From: Nigrospora sphaerica
Lineage: Eukaryota; Ascomycota; Sordariomycetes; Amphisphaeriales; Apiosporaceae
Length of the DNA stretch: 64,000 nt
Direction of reading: 5' to 3'
Assembly: GCA_018287875.1 (NCBI GenBank)
Contig: JAGVVL010000022.1
Location: 186,001 to 250,000 of the forward strand
Shown: piece after piece, positions 32,374 through 42,810 of the stretch
Numbering within the stretch: position 1 is the stretch's first letter
How the letters are laid out: each line of letters opens with the position of its first letter
Translations under genes and position numbers: made by a program
The notes under the pieces: generated by a model
Databases searched by the model: none
What the model was told of the DNA's origin: nothing
What the model saw: only the letters and a program-made list of their open reading frames with translations

Positions 32374-33972
32374 ATGATAGGCACCTCAGTATACCAACTC
32401 ATCTTCATTCGCACCTGCATATTCCTGCTTCAATATGGCACACTCCTGGTATTGCTTGCCCTTGCCTTTCTGGTCCTGTGTTATGGGCGGGCAGCCCTGT
32501 CCCCTCTCTTCGGCAAGATCGCGCTCGTCTACTGCCTTCTAGATCTGCTGTACGCCACCTTCGTCTACCTGCCATACAGCGTGCGCTTGAAGCAGGAAGC
32601 CCAGCACCCCCCAGGCATGACCCCCGCTGAACGCCGTGCGCTGTTCTTGCGCTGCATAGACCACGTACCAGATTTGGATCGCTATATCCGCCTGTGGTTC
32701 CTGGGCTCGGATCAGGCCGACATCAGGCGGGAAAACGTGCATGACTTCCTGTTGTGGGCTTTTTTCGACTGCGCGCCGGGCCATCAGACGGAGGCCGACG
32801 ATGCCCAGGTGGACGAGTTCATCCAGACCATGGAAATACGTGGGGGAAGAAAGTTCGTCGAGGGTAGGGGCCAGGCGCAGAGCCTGAGGCTTACGCTGGA
32901 CGCCATCGAGATCCGCTACCGAAGCTTCGTGTGGTTTGTCATGGTCGGCATTGTGGATGCTGCCACGCATTGCATGTTGCGGACTAAGGGGTTCGAGTAC
33001 TATGCCCAGGCCGTCTCGTCTATGTTCTCAGTCCTTCCGCCGAGGGCACAGAGGCTTTTTGCGAAAAGGCGGTCGGTTTCACACGAGATCAGCTATTGGC
33101 ATCGCCCGCATACGGCAAGGGATAAGCTGCCGGTCGTCTTTCTTCATGGAATCGGTATTGGGCTCTGGCCTTATACGCGTTGGTTATCAAAGATCAGCAA
33201 TGTGAACGGCAGCGATGCGCAGATTGGCGTGATCGCTGTTGAGATACTGCCTGTCTCTTTCCGCCTGACTGGGACGCCGTTGGGTAAAGTCGAGTTTCTG
33301 AGAGAGCTTGGTTTGATCCTGAACACGCACGGATGGGACAAGTTCGTGCTGACCGCGCATTCGTACGGGACGACGCTCGCCACGCATGTGGTGCATTCTA
33401 AGGACCTGGGCCCTCGTGTGGGTTCTGTTGTACTCATCGACCCTGTGAGTATATTACTCCATCTCCCCGACGTTGCTTACAACTTTACGCGGCGACGACC
33501 CCGGAGGGCAAACGAATGGCAACTTTACTATTTCGCCAGCACAGATCCGGGTATCGCTCACACACTTGGTCGTCATTTCTTCTGGAAGGAGAATATTGTC
33601 TGGAAGTCGGAGCTCTTAGGCTTGGAAGGACCAGAGGTCGATGGTGAAATCGCTTTGGAAGCACAGAGTCGAAAGCGGAGGAAGGTGGCTGCCTGCCTCG
33701 CTGAGCGCGACTTGATAGTCGACACGCTCGCGGTGGCTCAGTATCTTGCAGGGGACGAAGAGTGGCTTCCTTCAGGGCAATGCGGCGACAGTGGTGAGAG
33801 AGAGCGGTCAACTGCGACCCCGGAAGGTGGACAACAACATAACCGTGGGTACATCACTCAAAGTGGTGTTGAGATATTGTGGTTTGCGGGGCGAGATCAT
33901 GGTCAGATGTTTGAGCATCAGGTGGACCAAGACAGAATCCGGCATGTGGTTCAAAATTATTGTAGAATATGA
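32374..33972 (+). CDS. Alpha/beta hydrolase-fold protein, membrane-anchored
   Basis: A single 532-codon frame starts at ATG 32374. Residues about 5-70 contain two hydrophobic segments (LLQYGTLLVLLALAFLVLCY and IALVYCLLDLLYATFVYL), so the protein is probably membrane-anchored. The hydrolase fold begins near residue 250: VVFLHGIGIG forms the oxyanion strand-turn, TAHSYGT holds the nucleophile Ser near 330 (first Gly of GxSxG replaced by Ala), LIDPVSI follows, DLIVDT near 450 is a candidate acid, and GRDHGQMF near 508 is the catalytic His. Substrate is not predictable; esterase or lipase-like activity is the family norm. No intron is needed, and codon structure is clean compared with its broken neighbours. 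Confidence 0.85.
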   Translation: MIGTSVYQLIFIRTCIFLLQYGTLLVLLALAFLVLCYGRAALSPLFGKIALVYCLLDLLYATFVYLPYSVRLKQEAQHPPGMTPAERRALFLRCIDHVPDLDRYIRLWFLGSDQADIRRENVHDFLLWAFFDCAPGHQTEADDAQVDEFIQTMEIRGGRKFVEGRGQAQSLRLTLDAIEIRYRSFVWFVMVGIVDAATHCMLRTKGFEYYAQAVSSMFSVLPPRAQRLFAKRRSVSHEISYWHRPHTARDKLPVVFLHGIGIGLWPYTRWLSKISNVNGSDAQIGVIAVEILPVSFRLTGTPLGKVEFLRELGLILNTHGWDKFVLTAHSYGTTLATHVVHSKDLGPRVGSVVLIDPVSILLHLPDVAYNFTRRRPRRANEWQLYYFASTDPGIAHTLGRHFFWKENIVWKSELLGLEGPEVDGEIALEAQSRKRRKVAACLAERDLIVDTLAVAQYLAGDEEWLPSGQCGDSGERERSTATPEGGQQHNRGYITQSGVEILWFAGRDHGQMFEHQVDQDRIRHVVQNYCRI

Positions 33973-34602
33973 GACTCTTGATTGTTTCGTACCTAGGTCT
34001 ACTTACTATATAAACAACCGCTGTTATTCGAAGGGAAGATTGGATATCTCATACCGGTTCTACTCATGAACAAAAGCCAGTGGCATACTAAGCTCTTCCT
34101 ACTCCGTCCACTTCCTGCTTCCTGCTTCATTCTAACTCCACACCTGTGCCAGTTCCAATATTCAAACACCCATATCCAACGTCTAATCTTACCTTGATGG
34201 AACACCAAAGGACTGTAACAGCTTCCGATCCTTCCTATGCGCATTCATCACATTACCCGGCCTGCTGCGTCTTTCTAGTAGTGTAGATCTAGGCCAAGCC
34301 ATGTGGTGCGATGCCGTCGGTATTGATACCAGCGCAACGGAGGTAATTCCCTAGGATCTCTGTTGCTGCGACTGCTTTTCTTCTTGCTCGACTGTTTCTT
34401 CTCTTGTGGCTTCCTTCAGTGTCGGCACTGTGAGTGATTTTCAGTCACTGGAACCTAATTCACCCTTTCGCCCTTGGATGCGACGAGGAAGACTCTGGTT
34501 CTGAAGCGACCGGACGCACGTACTGGCGAAATCTACTCTCGGTGTCGCATCATGCCTCGTTCTGCGGCTCTTCAATCGTCGCAGTTTGTTCCGTAGCAGC
34601 TT
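33973..34602. other. Stretch without a supported gene
   Basis: AT-rich 3' flank of the hydrolase gene. A 99-codon plus frame at 34434-34733 has no domain and overlaps the minus frame described next. Confidence 0.35.
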
Positions 34603-34980
34603 CTATACGTGGCAAAATTCATCATCACCAGTTTCATCCGCAGCTGCTTCGTGGTGTAACGCGCTCAGTTTACCATTACTCAATTCGACCCCGCTACCTC
34701 CACGTCCGCTTGTGCTATCACCTCTTTGACTGATTCCGGCCCTTAACCGGCAGGACTGGATGAAGTCGCACATGGACTGAATCGACTGTCTGGCGTCTTT
34801 TCCGACTGGGTCGTACTCAGCTCGTTCTTGCTGTTCAGTCGTATCCCGCCCGTTACTCCTCTTTTTTATGTGATGCGTCTGTTTGCACATCAGCGTCGTA
34901 ATGCGACCCAGGAGCAGTTGCTCAGGAATGACCTTATGAATCCACTCTCTACATAGCCTGTATGTACGTTTCACAAAACA
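34603..34980 (-). pseudogene. C-terminal fragment of an unrecognised protein joined to a repeat
   Basis: The minus-strand frame has protein-like composition: REWIHKVIPEQLLLGR, DTTEQQERAEYDPVGKDARQ and a charged tail HHEAAADETGDDEF. Upstream (beyond about 34990) the same frame enters the dispersed repeat and becomes meaningless. It may be the end of a gene cut by the repeat. No family is recognised. Confidence 0.25.
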
Positions 34981-34994
34981 AGCGCGCTGAACTA

Positions 34995-36420
34995 ATACTA
35001 GAGCTGAGAACGGCAGGACAGAACCACGGCGGAGTGGATGATGCCACGGACAGAGGCTATGGAGGACAGCAGTTACTACTAGAAGACTCTGCGATGGGAA
35101 GAAGCTACTACGGACAAAAGCTACTACTGAAAGAAGATGTGACGGGTGAGTATTGCCACAGCTAGAAGCTGCGACGGCTAGGAGCTTCGCCGGAAAATAG
35201 CATCGCATGAAACAGAGCAAATTCGGCTAAGACGGGCGTCCAGCCAGTTCCGGCCCTAAGTCTCGCCCATAGCATGCCGGACGAAAGGGTCTTTGGGCGC
35301 GAGCGACCGGGAGTTCGTACGACGCCGATACTGGAGCAAGGCACGAGGGACGAAACAGACAAAGCAAGAAAGGAAACCGTCACAGCCACAGTGCCTTTCA
35401 AAACAGCCGTCGAGCAGAAGGCGATACAGACGGCAGGCGCGAGATGGTACGTTTTGCGCCCACGACTGAAAGCTGATACTGGCATATGCAGGAGGATCTA
35501 AGGTGAAGCAGGAAGCAGACGAAGAAGGAAGTGAACGAAACAGAAAGCGAGCGAGGCGAGAAGCAGGGAACGGGAACTAGAGGAAGCGGAAACCAGTCGA
35601 AGCAAGAAGCAGGAATTAGAGGAAGCGGAAATCACTCGAAGTAAGAAGCAGGAGTTCAATGAAGCAGGAAGTAGACGAAGCAGAAAGGGTGCGGAGTAGG
35701 AAGAGTCGAGTATGCTAGATCCGGTCGGTGTCCATAGGAAACGAAACACAGCCAGAAGTAGCACCAGACCATATCGGCTGCACTGCCCTACGAGCGCCAA
35801 ACACCGCTAGACACAGCCCGAGCGCACGTGTCACAACAGATGCGACCCAGAACGGCCACAACCAGCACGGGAGGGCTGTATGTGGGCAGGATCGGAAGCT
35901 GGGGTCAGACGCGGCGTGGTGTACAAGCAGGATGTGAGCCGGAAGCAGACGAAGCAGAAGTGGACGAAGTAGGAAATGGAAGAAGCAGTAAGCAGTCGAA
36001 GCGGGAAGCAGACAAAGCGGAAGCAGACGAAGCGGAAGAGTGAGTGGAGTACGCCGGATTCGGTCCGCGCCCATGAGAGGACGCACACCCCGAAGCTGAC
36101 CCAAGTCCTATCTGCCGCGGTGTGCTAAGAGAGCCAGGCACAGCCAGAAACAGCGAACGAGCATGCGTTACAATAGACCCGACTCAGAACGGCCGTGGCC
36201 CCACCGGGAGGGCCATACGTGGGACAGGATCAAGAGCGGGCGTCGGACACGGCGCGGCGCATAAGCAGACGCGAGCAGCAAACCCCGCTGGGCACAGACT
36301 CCCAGACGCGGTGCCACGCCCACAACGGCACCCGGTTGGTGGAAGCGCGACGCGCCCCACCGGGCGCATACACGTTGAGGGAGAGGTCGGTATACGCAGG
36401 CTGGCACAGAGAAGGCCGTC
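34995..36420. repeat. Unclassified GAAGCA-rich dispersed repeat, copy 2
   Basis: Same organisation as the copy at 10.6-12.6 kb: a CGGCAGGAC.GAACCACGGCGG start, a GCATGCCGGACGAAAGGGTC segment, a GAAGCA tract (about 35500-36050), and an end unit finishing at GAGAGGTCGGTATACGCAGG. It is shorter, with fewer internal units. Confidence 0.65.
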
Positions 36421-36582
36421 GACAGAGACAACCAGCGGCACATGCAGCGGCACAGACAGGCCCCGCGTCGCCTCAGACGGGCAAGAATGGATGTCTTTCT
36501 GGAACTGCTTGACCTGGCTCGCCTTGAGCGCACCTAGCATTAGCAGACTTTCTTCGACCGTGTTGTTCTTTGAGCCGTCCAT
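36421..36582 (-). pseudogene. N-terminal coding fragment between repeat and copia LTR
   Basis: ATG at 36582 gives a plausible N-terminus (MDGSKNNTVEESLL and ALKASQVKQFQKDI), after which the frame runs into the repeat. It looks like the start of a gene cut by the repeat or by the copia element just upstream. Unrecognised. Confidence 0.3.
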
Positions 36583-36676
36583 TGCGTAGTGTTTACACCG
36601 TTGGGTTTGGGAGTAGAGGAGAAATGCCGGAGAGACTGTCGTAGCGAAGGCAAAGCCGCCGGCAGAGGAATGTTAA

Positions 36677-36888
36677 TGTGTCGCGCTGAAGAGACCCCTG
36701 AAGTAGAGATTCAGGGTCTGCAGGTCACCTGACCTGACCAACCAGCGACCAGAGGGCTTACAAGGGGTACCCTCCACTCCTCTACCTGTATTTAACTAGG
36801 TCTTCAGTCCGGGTCTCACTTAGGAGGCTCGGGGCGACTTCTACATTCCTTATCTGACCTATACCTCCGATCTCCTGCAAGCGTGACA
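36677..36888 (+). repeat. Copia 5' LTR
   Basis: 212 bp beginning TGTGTCGCG and ending GTGACA; identical by eye to the 3' LTR. Confidence 0.9.
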
Positions 36889-36906
36889 GGTTATGAGCCC
36901 GGAGCG
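36889..36906 (+). other. Primer binding site, initiator tRNA-Met half
   Basis: Directly after the LTR, GGTTATGAGCCCGGAGCG is complementary to the anticodon stem-loop of initiator tRNA-Met, where GGGCTCATAACC carries CAU. Drosophila copia also uses a cleaved initiator tRNA half, so this is an established type of priming. Confidence 0.75.
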
Positions 36907-36944
36907 CTGCTGCAAAGCTGCACTCTATCACGTACACAGGACGG

Positions 36945-36969
36945 TCTTTCTCTCTCTCTCTCTCTCTCT
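36945..36969 (+). repeat. CT microsatellite in the copia leader
   Basis: About twelve CT units lie between the primer site and the gag start codon. Confidence 0.85.
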
Positions 36970-37002
36970 TATCCCAGTCATTCTCTCTCGAAACTTATCA
37001 GG

Positions 37003-37974
37003 ATGCAGTCCGAGGACTCGATCCCGTCAGACACCAAGCTGAAGGACCGGAACTCCTTTCCAGCTTGGTATACTGCCCTCAAATTCCATGCTACCAACCG
37101 TGAGATCTGGCACCTCATCGACCCTGAAGGTCCAGACCAAACGAGACCGAACCTCAGCTCGCAAGTCCCAACGCGAGAATCGGCCCGTCGCACTCTCCAA
37201 GCAGTCCAAGCGGGACAGACCACGGAGGCCGGTCATACTACGCGAGCGCAAGCGACGATCTCCGAGGAAGCCATCTCCAGAGAACTCGAGCAAGCCAGAT
37301 ACGAGCATCGCCAACACGAGGCACGAAGCCAGGTTCTCGCCGGACGCTACGCGAAGATCTGGGACTGGATCTGTAGCACTGTTACTCCTACTATTCTCCA
37401 GTCAGCCCAGGCTGAGATGGTTCTCCAGGAGAAGAACACTGCTCAAGACCTCGTTCGAATCCTTCGAAGACGCTACAAGCCAACGGACTCAGCTGTCGAG
37501 ACTCAGGTCCGAAGGGACTATCAGGTGGTTCTTCAAGAAGGCAGAAAAGGCAACGTCTCTCCTACCGCGTGGTACGACCGCTGGTACAGGGCTTATCTCC
37601 AAGGGAAGATCTACAAGATCCCAGAGGTCCAGGGAGAGCTTGCTATCACCGAGTTCCTCAACGCTATCAAGGCAAAGATCTCTCCCACCTGGGCCTCTCA
37701 GCAGCTGAGCGCCATTGAATTTCGGCAAGCCATGGGCGAGGCACTGCCTACTCTAGAGCAGATGGGCATAGCGTTCTCTATTGCACTAAGCAACGAAGAA
37801 ACCCAGGGTCCGGGGACAAAGGGAACCCCAAAATCTTCGCAACCATGGACAAGGACTCTCAGGAGAACGCCAAGGCCGACGCATCCGGAAGAAACAGGGA
37901 TCGACATCAGTGCCCCTGTCTACCCACGCTGGACCGAAAGCATAAATGGACTCCAGAGGCATGCGAAACTCTAA
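37003..37974 (+). CDS. Copia gag (capsid precursor)
   Basis: The likely start is ATG 37003 (MQSEDSIPSDTKL); an upstream in-frame start at 36883 would lie in LTR and primer-site sequence. The product has the capsid-like pattern of copia Gag (WYTALKFHATNREIW, AKIWDWICSTV, LRRRYKPTDSAVE). The gag frame stops at 37972-37974 after about 320 codons without a zinc knuckle; the knuckle-like CPCLPTLDRKHKW lies in the overlapping -1 frame. Gag would assemble virus-like particles in the cytoplasm. Confidence 0.75.
   Translation: MQSEDSIPSDTKLKDRNSFPAWYTALKFHATNREIWHLIDPEGPDQTRPNLSSQVPTRESARRTLQAVQAGQTTEAGHTTRAQATISEEAISRELEQARYEHRQHEARSQVLAGRYAKIWDWICSTVTPTILQSAQAEMVLQEKNTAQDLVRILRRRYKPTDSAVETQVRRDYQVVLQEGRKGNVSPTAWYDRWYRAYLQGKIYKIPEVQGELAITEFLNAIKAKISPTWASQQLSAIEFRQAMGEALPTLEQMGIAFSIALSNEETQGPGTKGTPKSSQPWTRTLRRTPRPTHPEETGIDISAPVYPRWTESINGLQRHAKL
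37827..37833 (+). promoter_or_regulatory. Candidate -1 frameshift slippery heptamer CCCAAAA
   Basis: In the gag frame the codons are ACC CCA AAA, so the heptamer C CCA AAA sits in the exact X-XXY-YYZ register. Slipping back one base leads directly into the pol frame containing the zinc knuckle and protease. No clear downstream pseudoknot was identified by eye. Confidence 0.5.
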
Positions 37975-39596
37975 ATCGAGCCCTAAGACGCCAACCAGAC
38001 CCAACGTTCAGCGACCAAGTCCAAGAAAAGATCAGAAACAGGCTTACGTCAAATAACAGGTGGCGATCACTTAGGGAGAAGCTTCAGGGGGAGGGGCTCC
38101 TCACCAACGATAGCTCAGCCTACCCCGGATCCCTCTCAGCTGCTCTTATCGACCCTGGTCTTTTCGAACTGCCGGTCTCGAACCAAGGCATCTACGCAGC
38201 CATGGCGTCACGCCATCCGCTCGCAGACTCCACACTCCTAGACAACTGCGGCTCTCGGCACCTAGTTAACTCTAAGTCTCTCCTGATCAGCGGCTCCTTT
38301 GCCCCCTGCGTTAATGGGGAGACTATTGAGGCAGGCACAACCTCGTTCCCGATCTCCGGCACTGGGAGGCGACTGCTTAAGGGGGTTCTCCATGGATCCA
38401 GAGGCAAGAACACCGAGGACCTTATGCTCACCAACGTCGTCGTGGTTGAAGGCTTCCATGTCAACATCATCTCAGAGGCCGCTCTCCGAGCTAATGGCGT
38501 CTGGTACTGTGGTCTCGACTGCACTCTCCGTTGGGGGAAGATGGACCAGAACAAGGTAGTGGCCGACCTCCAGCGCCGCCATAACCTAGTGTTCCTTGAA
38601 TACAAGTCTGTTTCCATCTACCACCAGTCTCGCAGCATAGCATCAGTGAGCTTCGCAAGCATTGTTCTCGCCCCAGTCATCACCACAGAAAGAGTGCGCA
38701 GAGCCTGGAAGAAATCGAGAGACTACCTCAAGCCACGGCAAGACGAGGAACACCTCTGGCATCTCCGTTCAGGTCACCTTGGTCCGGAGAACCTCAGAGC
38801 TCTAGTGCAGAACGCTCGTAACGTGGAAATCCAAGGCACAAGGAGAATCGACTGCGAACAGTGTGCTGTTACACACGCCACGAGACAGGTCTGGAGAGGA
38901 GCTTCCGATCAGAGATCTCCACGTCCTTTTTGGAGGATCTCTTGGGACCTCTTCGACTTTCCCCCAGCGTACGACAGATCCAACTGGCTCCTTGTGATCA
39001 AGGATGAGTACAGTGGCAAGCTCTTCGCCTTCCCATTAAGAGACAAGACACAAGACACGGTCTTCACTGCCCTCCAGAGGTTCGAAACCTGGGTCCGCAG
39101 GAAATGGAGACTCAATGTCACCACGATCCGCTCGGATAACGACACCTCAGTGATCTCTAGGCATGGAGAGACAGTCTACACTCTATGGGCTAAAGACGAA
39201 GGCATCGAACTCGAGCTAGCTCCACCACAGACCTCAGAGTCAAACGGTGGAAGCGAGAGAGCAGGGCAAGAGATTATTAATCGAGCCCTAAAAATGAGGC
39301 TTGGTGCGAACCTCCCAGAGAATCTCTGGCCAGAGGTCACCAAAGCGGCAGCATGGTTGCATGGGATGAGCCCAGCAAAAGCCCACGGGTTCAAGAGCCC
39401 TAATGAGAGATTGGATACATGGTTCACCCAGTACTTTCGATGGTACGCTCCAGAGACCACTAAGGCCCTTACCGTGGATCTCCGCCCTGACTGGGGAGGA
39501 ATCTTCGCGTATGGCTGCAGAGCGTACCCCTCGATCAAGACAGGGCACTGGGAAGAAAGAAGAGAGCTTTCAAGGTCAGACCAAGAGCGCATCTAG
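37828..39596 (+). CDS. Copia pol segment: zinc knuckle, protease, integrase
   Basis: This frame lies -1 to gag. It carries a knuckle-like CPCLPTLDRKHKW, a protease-like LLDNCGSRHLVN (the usual DSGA is altered), the GAG-pre-integrase HLWHLRSGHLG...CEQC zinc site, and the integrase residues in SWDLFDF, IRSDNDTS and ESNGGSERAGQE. The frame ends at 39596, where integrase homology continues in the next frame (RAFKVRPRAHLGYLVGY), so one base seems missing near 39565. Confidence 0.75.
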
Positions 39597-40629
39597 GCTA
39601 TCTAGTCGGTTACGTTGCCAGTAGGCTCTACCGTATCTGGATACCTGCTCTTAAAAGAGTCATCACCACACGTGACGTGCAGTTCAACGAACGCATGTTC
39701 TACACACCTCAAGACGAAGGATCTCTACCCCTTGAGATTGCAGAGCCCTTGCTAGGAGCATCTCAACATGGGAAGAAGATGAAACAGAGACCACTTTCGT
39801 GTTGAACATGCTGGACGTGTGGGATACAGGGGATCAAAGCACGACTCCGCGCCAGATGGAGGGTGAGGAAGCCGACGAGACCGAGGGTGGCCAACCTTGG
39901 TCTTCAACGCCACCTCACGAGCCCTCATCTGAGCAAAGAAGAGATCCTTGCCCCCCCCTTACACCGAGGGTGACACCGCAACCCCTAGAAACTGGCAGTC
40001 ATGACGCCACTTCTATGGGGGGTGAGGAAGCTCTGGATGAGAGCACCTCACAAGATCCAGAGAAGCAGCCTCAACATGAGGAGCTTCGTACAGCCAGCGA
40101 GCGGCCTCAACAGGAGGAGCTGCTGGATGCCAGTAAGCGGCCTCAGTACGAGGAGCTTCGACACAGAACTGGCGACACACCAGGGGAGACCACGTCTCTG
40201 CCTGACCTGGGAAAGATCACCTCTGTTCCCGACACACCAGGGGAGAACACCACTTTGCCTGACACTCCAGGAGAGATCGCTACTCTGCCTGACACTCCAG
40301 GAGAGATCGCTACTCTGCCTGACCACCCAGGGGAGGTCGCTACTCCACCTGAACATCCAGTCTCTCCGGAAGATGACTGGGAAGTCCGGAGTTCCATAAT
40401 GGTTAACACCCATGAACTGGAACCGACCACGAGCCTCGAAGGTCAAGAGACCGGCTTAGGAGCCTCTGTTTCCGAGCAAGCTCCAATAGAAACCAGACAA
40501 CCGAGAAGCAGCCAGAGGATCAGAGACCGCCAGGGTCACTCCTCTAGAAACTTCGCAGTCTCACAACTCCATCAGGAAGACCCCAGTTCAACCGATACAG
40601 CTGGGAGAGCTTCCTCGTATTCTTTATGA
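39597..40629 (+). pseudogene. Copia integrase C-terminus and linker with 30-bp repeats
   Basis: Homology runs through two frames (LYRIWIPALKRVITTRDV, then from 39799 an acidic Pro/Glu-rich linker). In-frame 30-bp units encode LPDTPGEIAT-like decamers between 40190 and 40350; two units (40261-40290 and 40291-40320) are identical. Frame changes near 39772 and 40620 each fit one missing base (G3 and T3 runs). Confidence 0.6.
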
Positions 40630-42307
40630 CACCGTCCGACATGATAACAGCCGGAGAGCGCGCCCATCTCACGCTCCACTCGGTGTTCTCTGCAGCAGTC
40701 ACTCAGAAGCCTACGCACATGTCCAACCTCCCGCCAGAACCGACTAAGTTCAGAGACTTATATAACCATCCGTACGGAAAGCTCTTCCTCGAAGGCTGCC
40801 AGAAAGAGATCGGCAAGCTCGAAGCCCAGAACGTCTGGAGACTAGTTCACCGTCCTCAAATCGGCCAGAGACCGCTCCCTCTGAAGTGGGTGTTCAAGTA
40901 CAAGTTCAATGAGGAGGGAGAGCTCCAGGAGTGCAAAGCTCGGATCTGCGTACGTGGAGACCTCCAGAAGGTCGACAACCTTGAGAGCACCTACGCTGCT
41001 ACTCTCGCAGCAAAGACCTTTCGCACCGTTATGGCTCTCGCGGCAGACGGAGACCTCGAGTGCAAACAATTCGACGTGGTCGGAGCCTTCATGAACGCAC
41101 TAAGAGAAGGCCAAGTCCAGGTTCTCTGCGACCTCCCGGAGGGATTCAAAGTGGATGGCATGTGTGTTAAGCTCGAGAAGGCCTTATACGGGCTGAAGGA
41201 TTCACCCCTTCTCTGGTATAAGGAGTTCTCCTCTACCTTGAAGAAGCTTGGGCTCATCTCCTCACGGGAAGAGCCTTGCCTCTTCTACACCCCGGGGAGG
41301 GAGGTTATCGTGGTCTTCTACGTGGACGACGTTCTCTTTCTGTACCAGAAGGAGCACGAAGCTAAGGCTCTCGGATTCATCCGGGATCTTAAGGCTGCGT
41401 ACGAGCTTAAGGACCAAGGAGACATCACCTGGTTCCTCGGAATCAGAGTGGTCAGAGATAGGACTCGGAGGACCGTTACCCTTACCCACGACTCCTACAT
41501 CGAGAAGATTGCCGCCAAGTTCGGGCAAGGAGATCGGGGTGGGAGCCAGCAACTCCACTGCCACTCGAGGACTTAGCTCCTCACAATGGAGAAGCAACTC
41601 CAGCGGAGATCAAGGCTTTCCAAGAGCGTGTCGGCTCAATTCTCTATACTGCAGTCATCCTAAGACCAGACGTCGCCTACGCAGCAGCAGCGCTTTCTCG
41701 TTTCCTTACGAACCCTGGACAACAGCACTTTAAGGCAGCTGACCGGACTATCCGTTACCTCTACCATACGAGATATCTCAGCATACGGTTCTCGAAGAGC
41801 TCTAGCGAGGCTCAAGTTCTGCTTATAGCTAGCGATGCCTCCTTTGCGAACGACGAGGCGACCAGGAAGTCCTCCCACGGATACGTTATGATGTTCCATG
41901 GAGGCCCAATCGCCTGGAGAGCCACTCGCCAAGCTACTGTCACCACATCCACCACGGAAGCGGAACTCCTAGCCCTGGATATGACAGCCAAAGAGACCAT
42001 GGCCTTAAAACGGCTATTCAGAGACCTGCTTATCGACCTGGACAACGCTTGGACTCTCCGCTGTGATAATCAACAGACTATTAGGCTTATAGTTGAAGAA
42101 AACCAGCGAATAAACACCAGACTCAAGCACGTCGATATCGCTAATCTCTGGCTACGCCAGGAGGCACAGAAGGGGACCTTCCAGGTCACCTACCAGCCGA
42201 CGGACCTCATGCCAGCAGACGGCCTCACGAAGAGCTTATCAAGATCAAAGTTCGAGCATTTCAGAGCCTTGCTTAATCTCCAGGACTCACGGCAGTCACC
42301 ACGTTAA
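40626..42307 (+). pseudogene. Copia reverse transcriptase and RNase H, frameshifted
   Basis: The RT segment (40626-41576) has LKWVFKYKFNEEGE, CKQFDVVGAFMNA, LEKALYGLKDSPLLWY and the catalytic VFYVDDVLF. Near 41535 (G4 run) the frame changes by one base. RNase H continues in the third frame to the stop at 42305-42307, with SDASFANDEATRKSSHGY, TTSTTEAELLALD and MPADGLTKSL. With one base restored the enzyme would be complete. Confidence 0.75.
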
Positions 42308-42432
42308 ATTGGAGCCAACGGCTGCCTATTCGGACGACACTTTCTTTCGTTAGGGACTAACCACACTATCTATAGTCTCCTTTGTCCTTTTCTTAGGCGC
42401 GAAAACAGCAACAGCTGTACGCCAGCAGTTTC

Positions 42433-42651
42433 TGGGGGGTGTGTCGCGCTGAAGAGACCCCTGAAGTAGAGATTCAGGGTCTGCAGGTCACCTGACCTGA
42501 CCAACCAGCGACCAGAGGGCTTACAAGGGGTACCCTCCACTCCTCTACCTGTATTTAACTAGGTCTTCAGTCCGGGTCTCACTTAGGAGGCTCGGGGCGA
42601 CTTCTACATTCCTTATCTGACCTATACCTCCGATCTCCTGCAAGCGTGACA
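42433..42651 (+). repeat. Polypurine tract and copia 3' LTR
   Basis: A G-rich tract (TGGGGGG, 42433-42439) precedes the LTR (42440-42651) and can prime plus-strand synthesis. The LTR matches the 5' LTR throughout. Confidence 0.85.
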
Positions 42652-42810
42652 ACCTATCTAGGCCATGAGGACCCCCCGCGCATCTTAGCCTAGGAAAACC
42701 GTTCCGGGCTGACGTCCGGCCGGGTGAAAAACCTAGGTTCCGCTGCGTCGCACCGCTTCTATCTGCTCTTTGACCTGCCATACCGAGATCGGGCTCAGCA
42801 TGCCCGCTTC

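Larger units (their letters stand above)
36677..42651 (+). mobile_element. Ty1/copia retrotransposon, identical 212-bp LTRs, no target duplication
   Basis: The 5975-bp element has two LTRs (36677-36888 and 42440-42651) that I read as identical, running TGTGTCGCG...GCGTGACA. Between them lie a tRNA-half primer site, gag, protease, integrase, reverse transcriptase and RNase H in the copia order (integrase before RT). Identical LTRs imply recent insertion or recent recombination. The flanks (GTTAA on the left, ACCTA on the right) do not match, so a 5-bp target duplication is missing. The right flank is the 3' end of a LINE. Confidence 0.9.

Noticed and set aside
39560..41545. Programmed frameshifting at the other copia pol frame changes
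   Set aside because: There are several changes inside single enzyme domains, with no slippery heptamers; missing bases explain them better.
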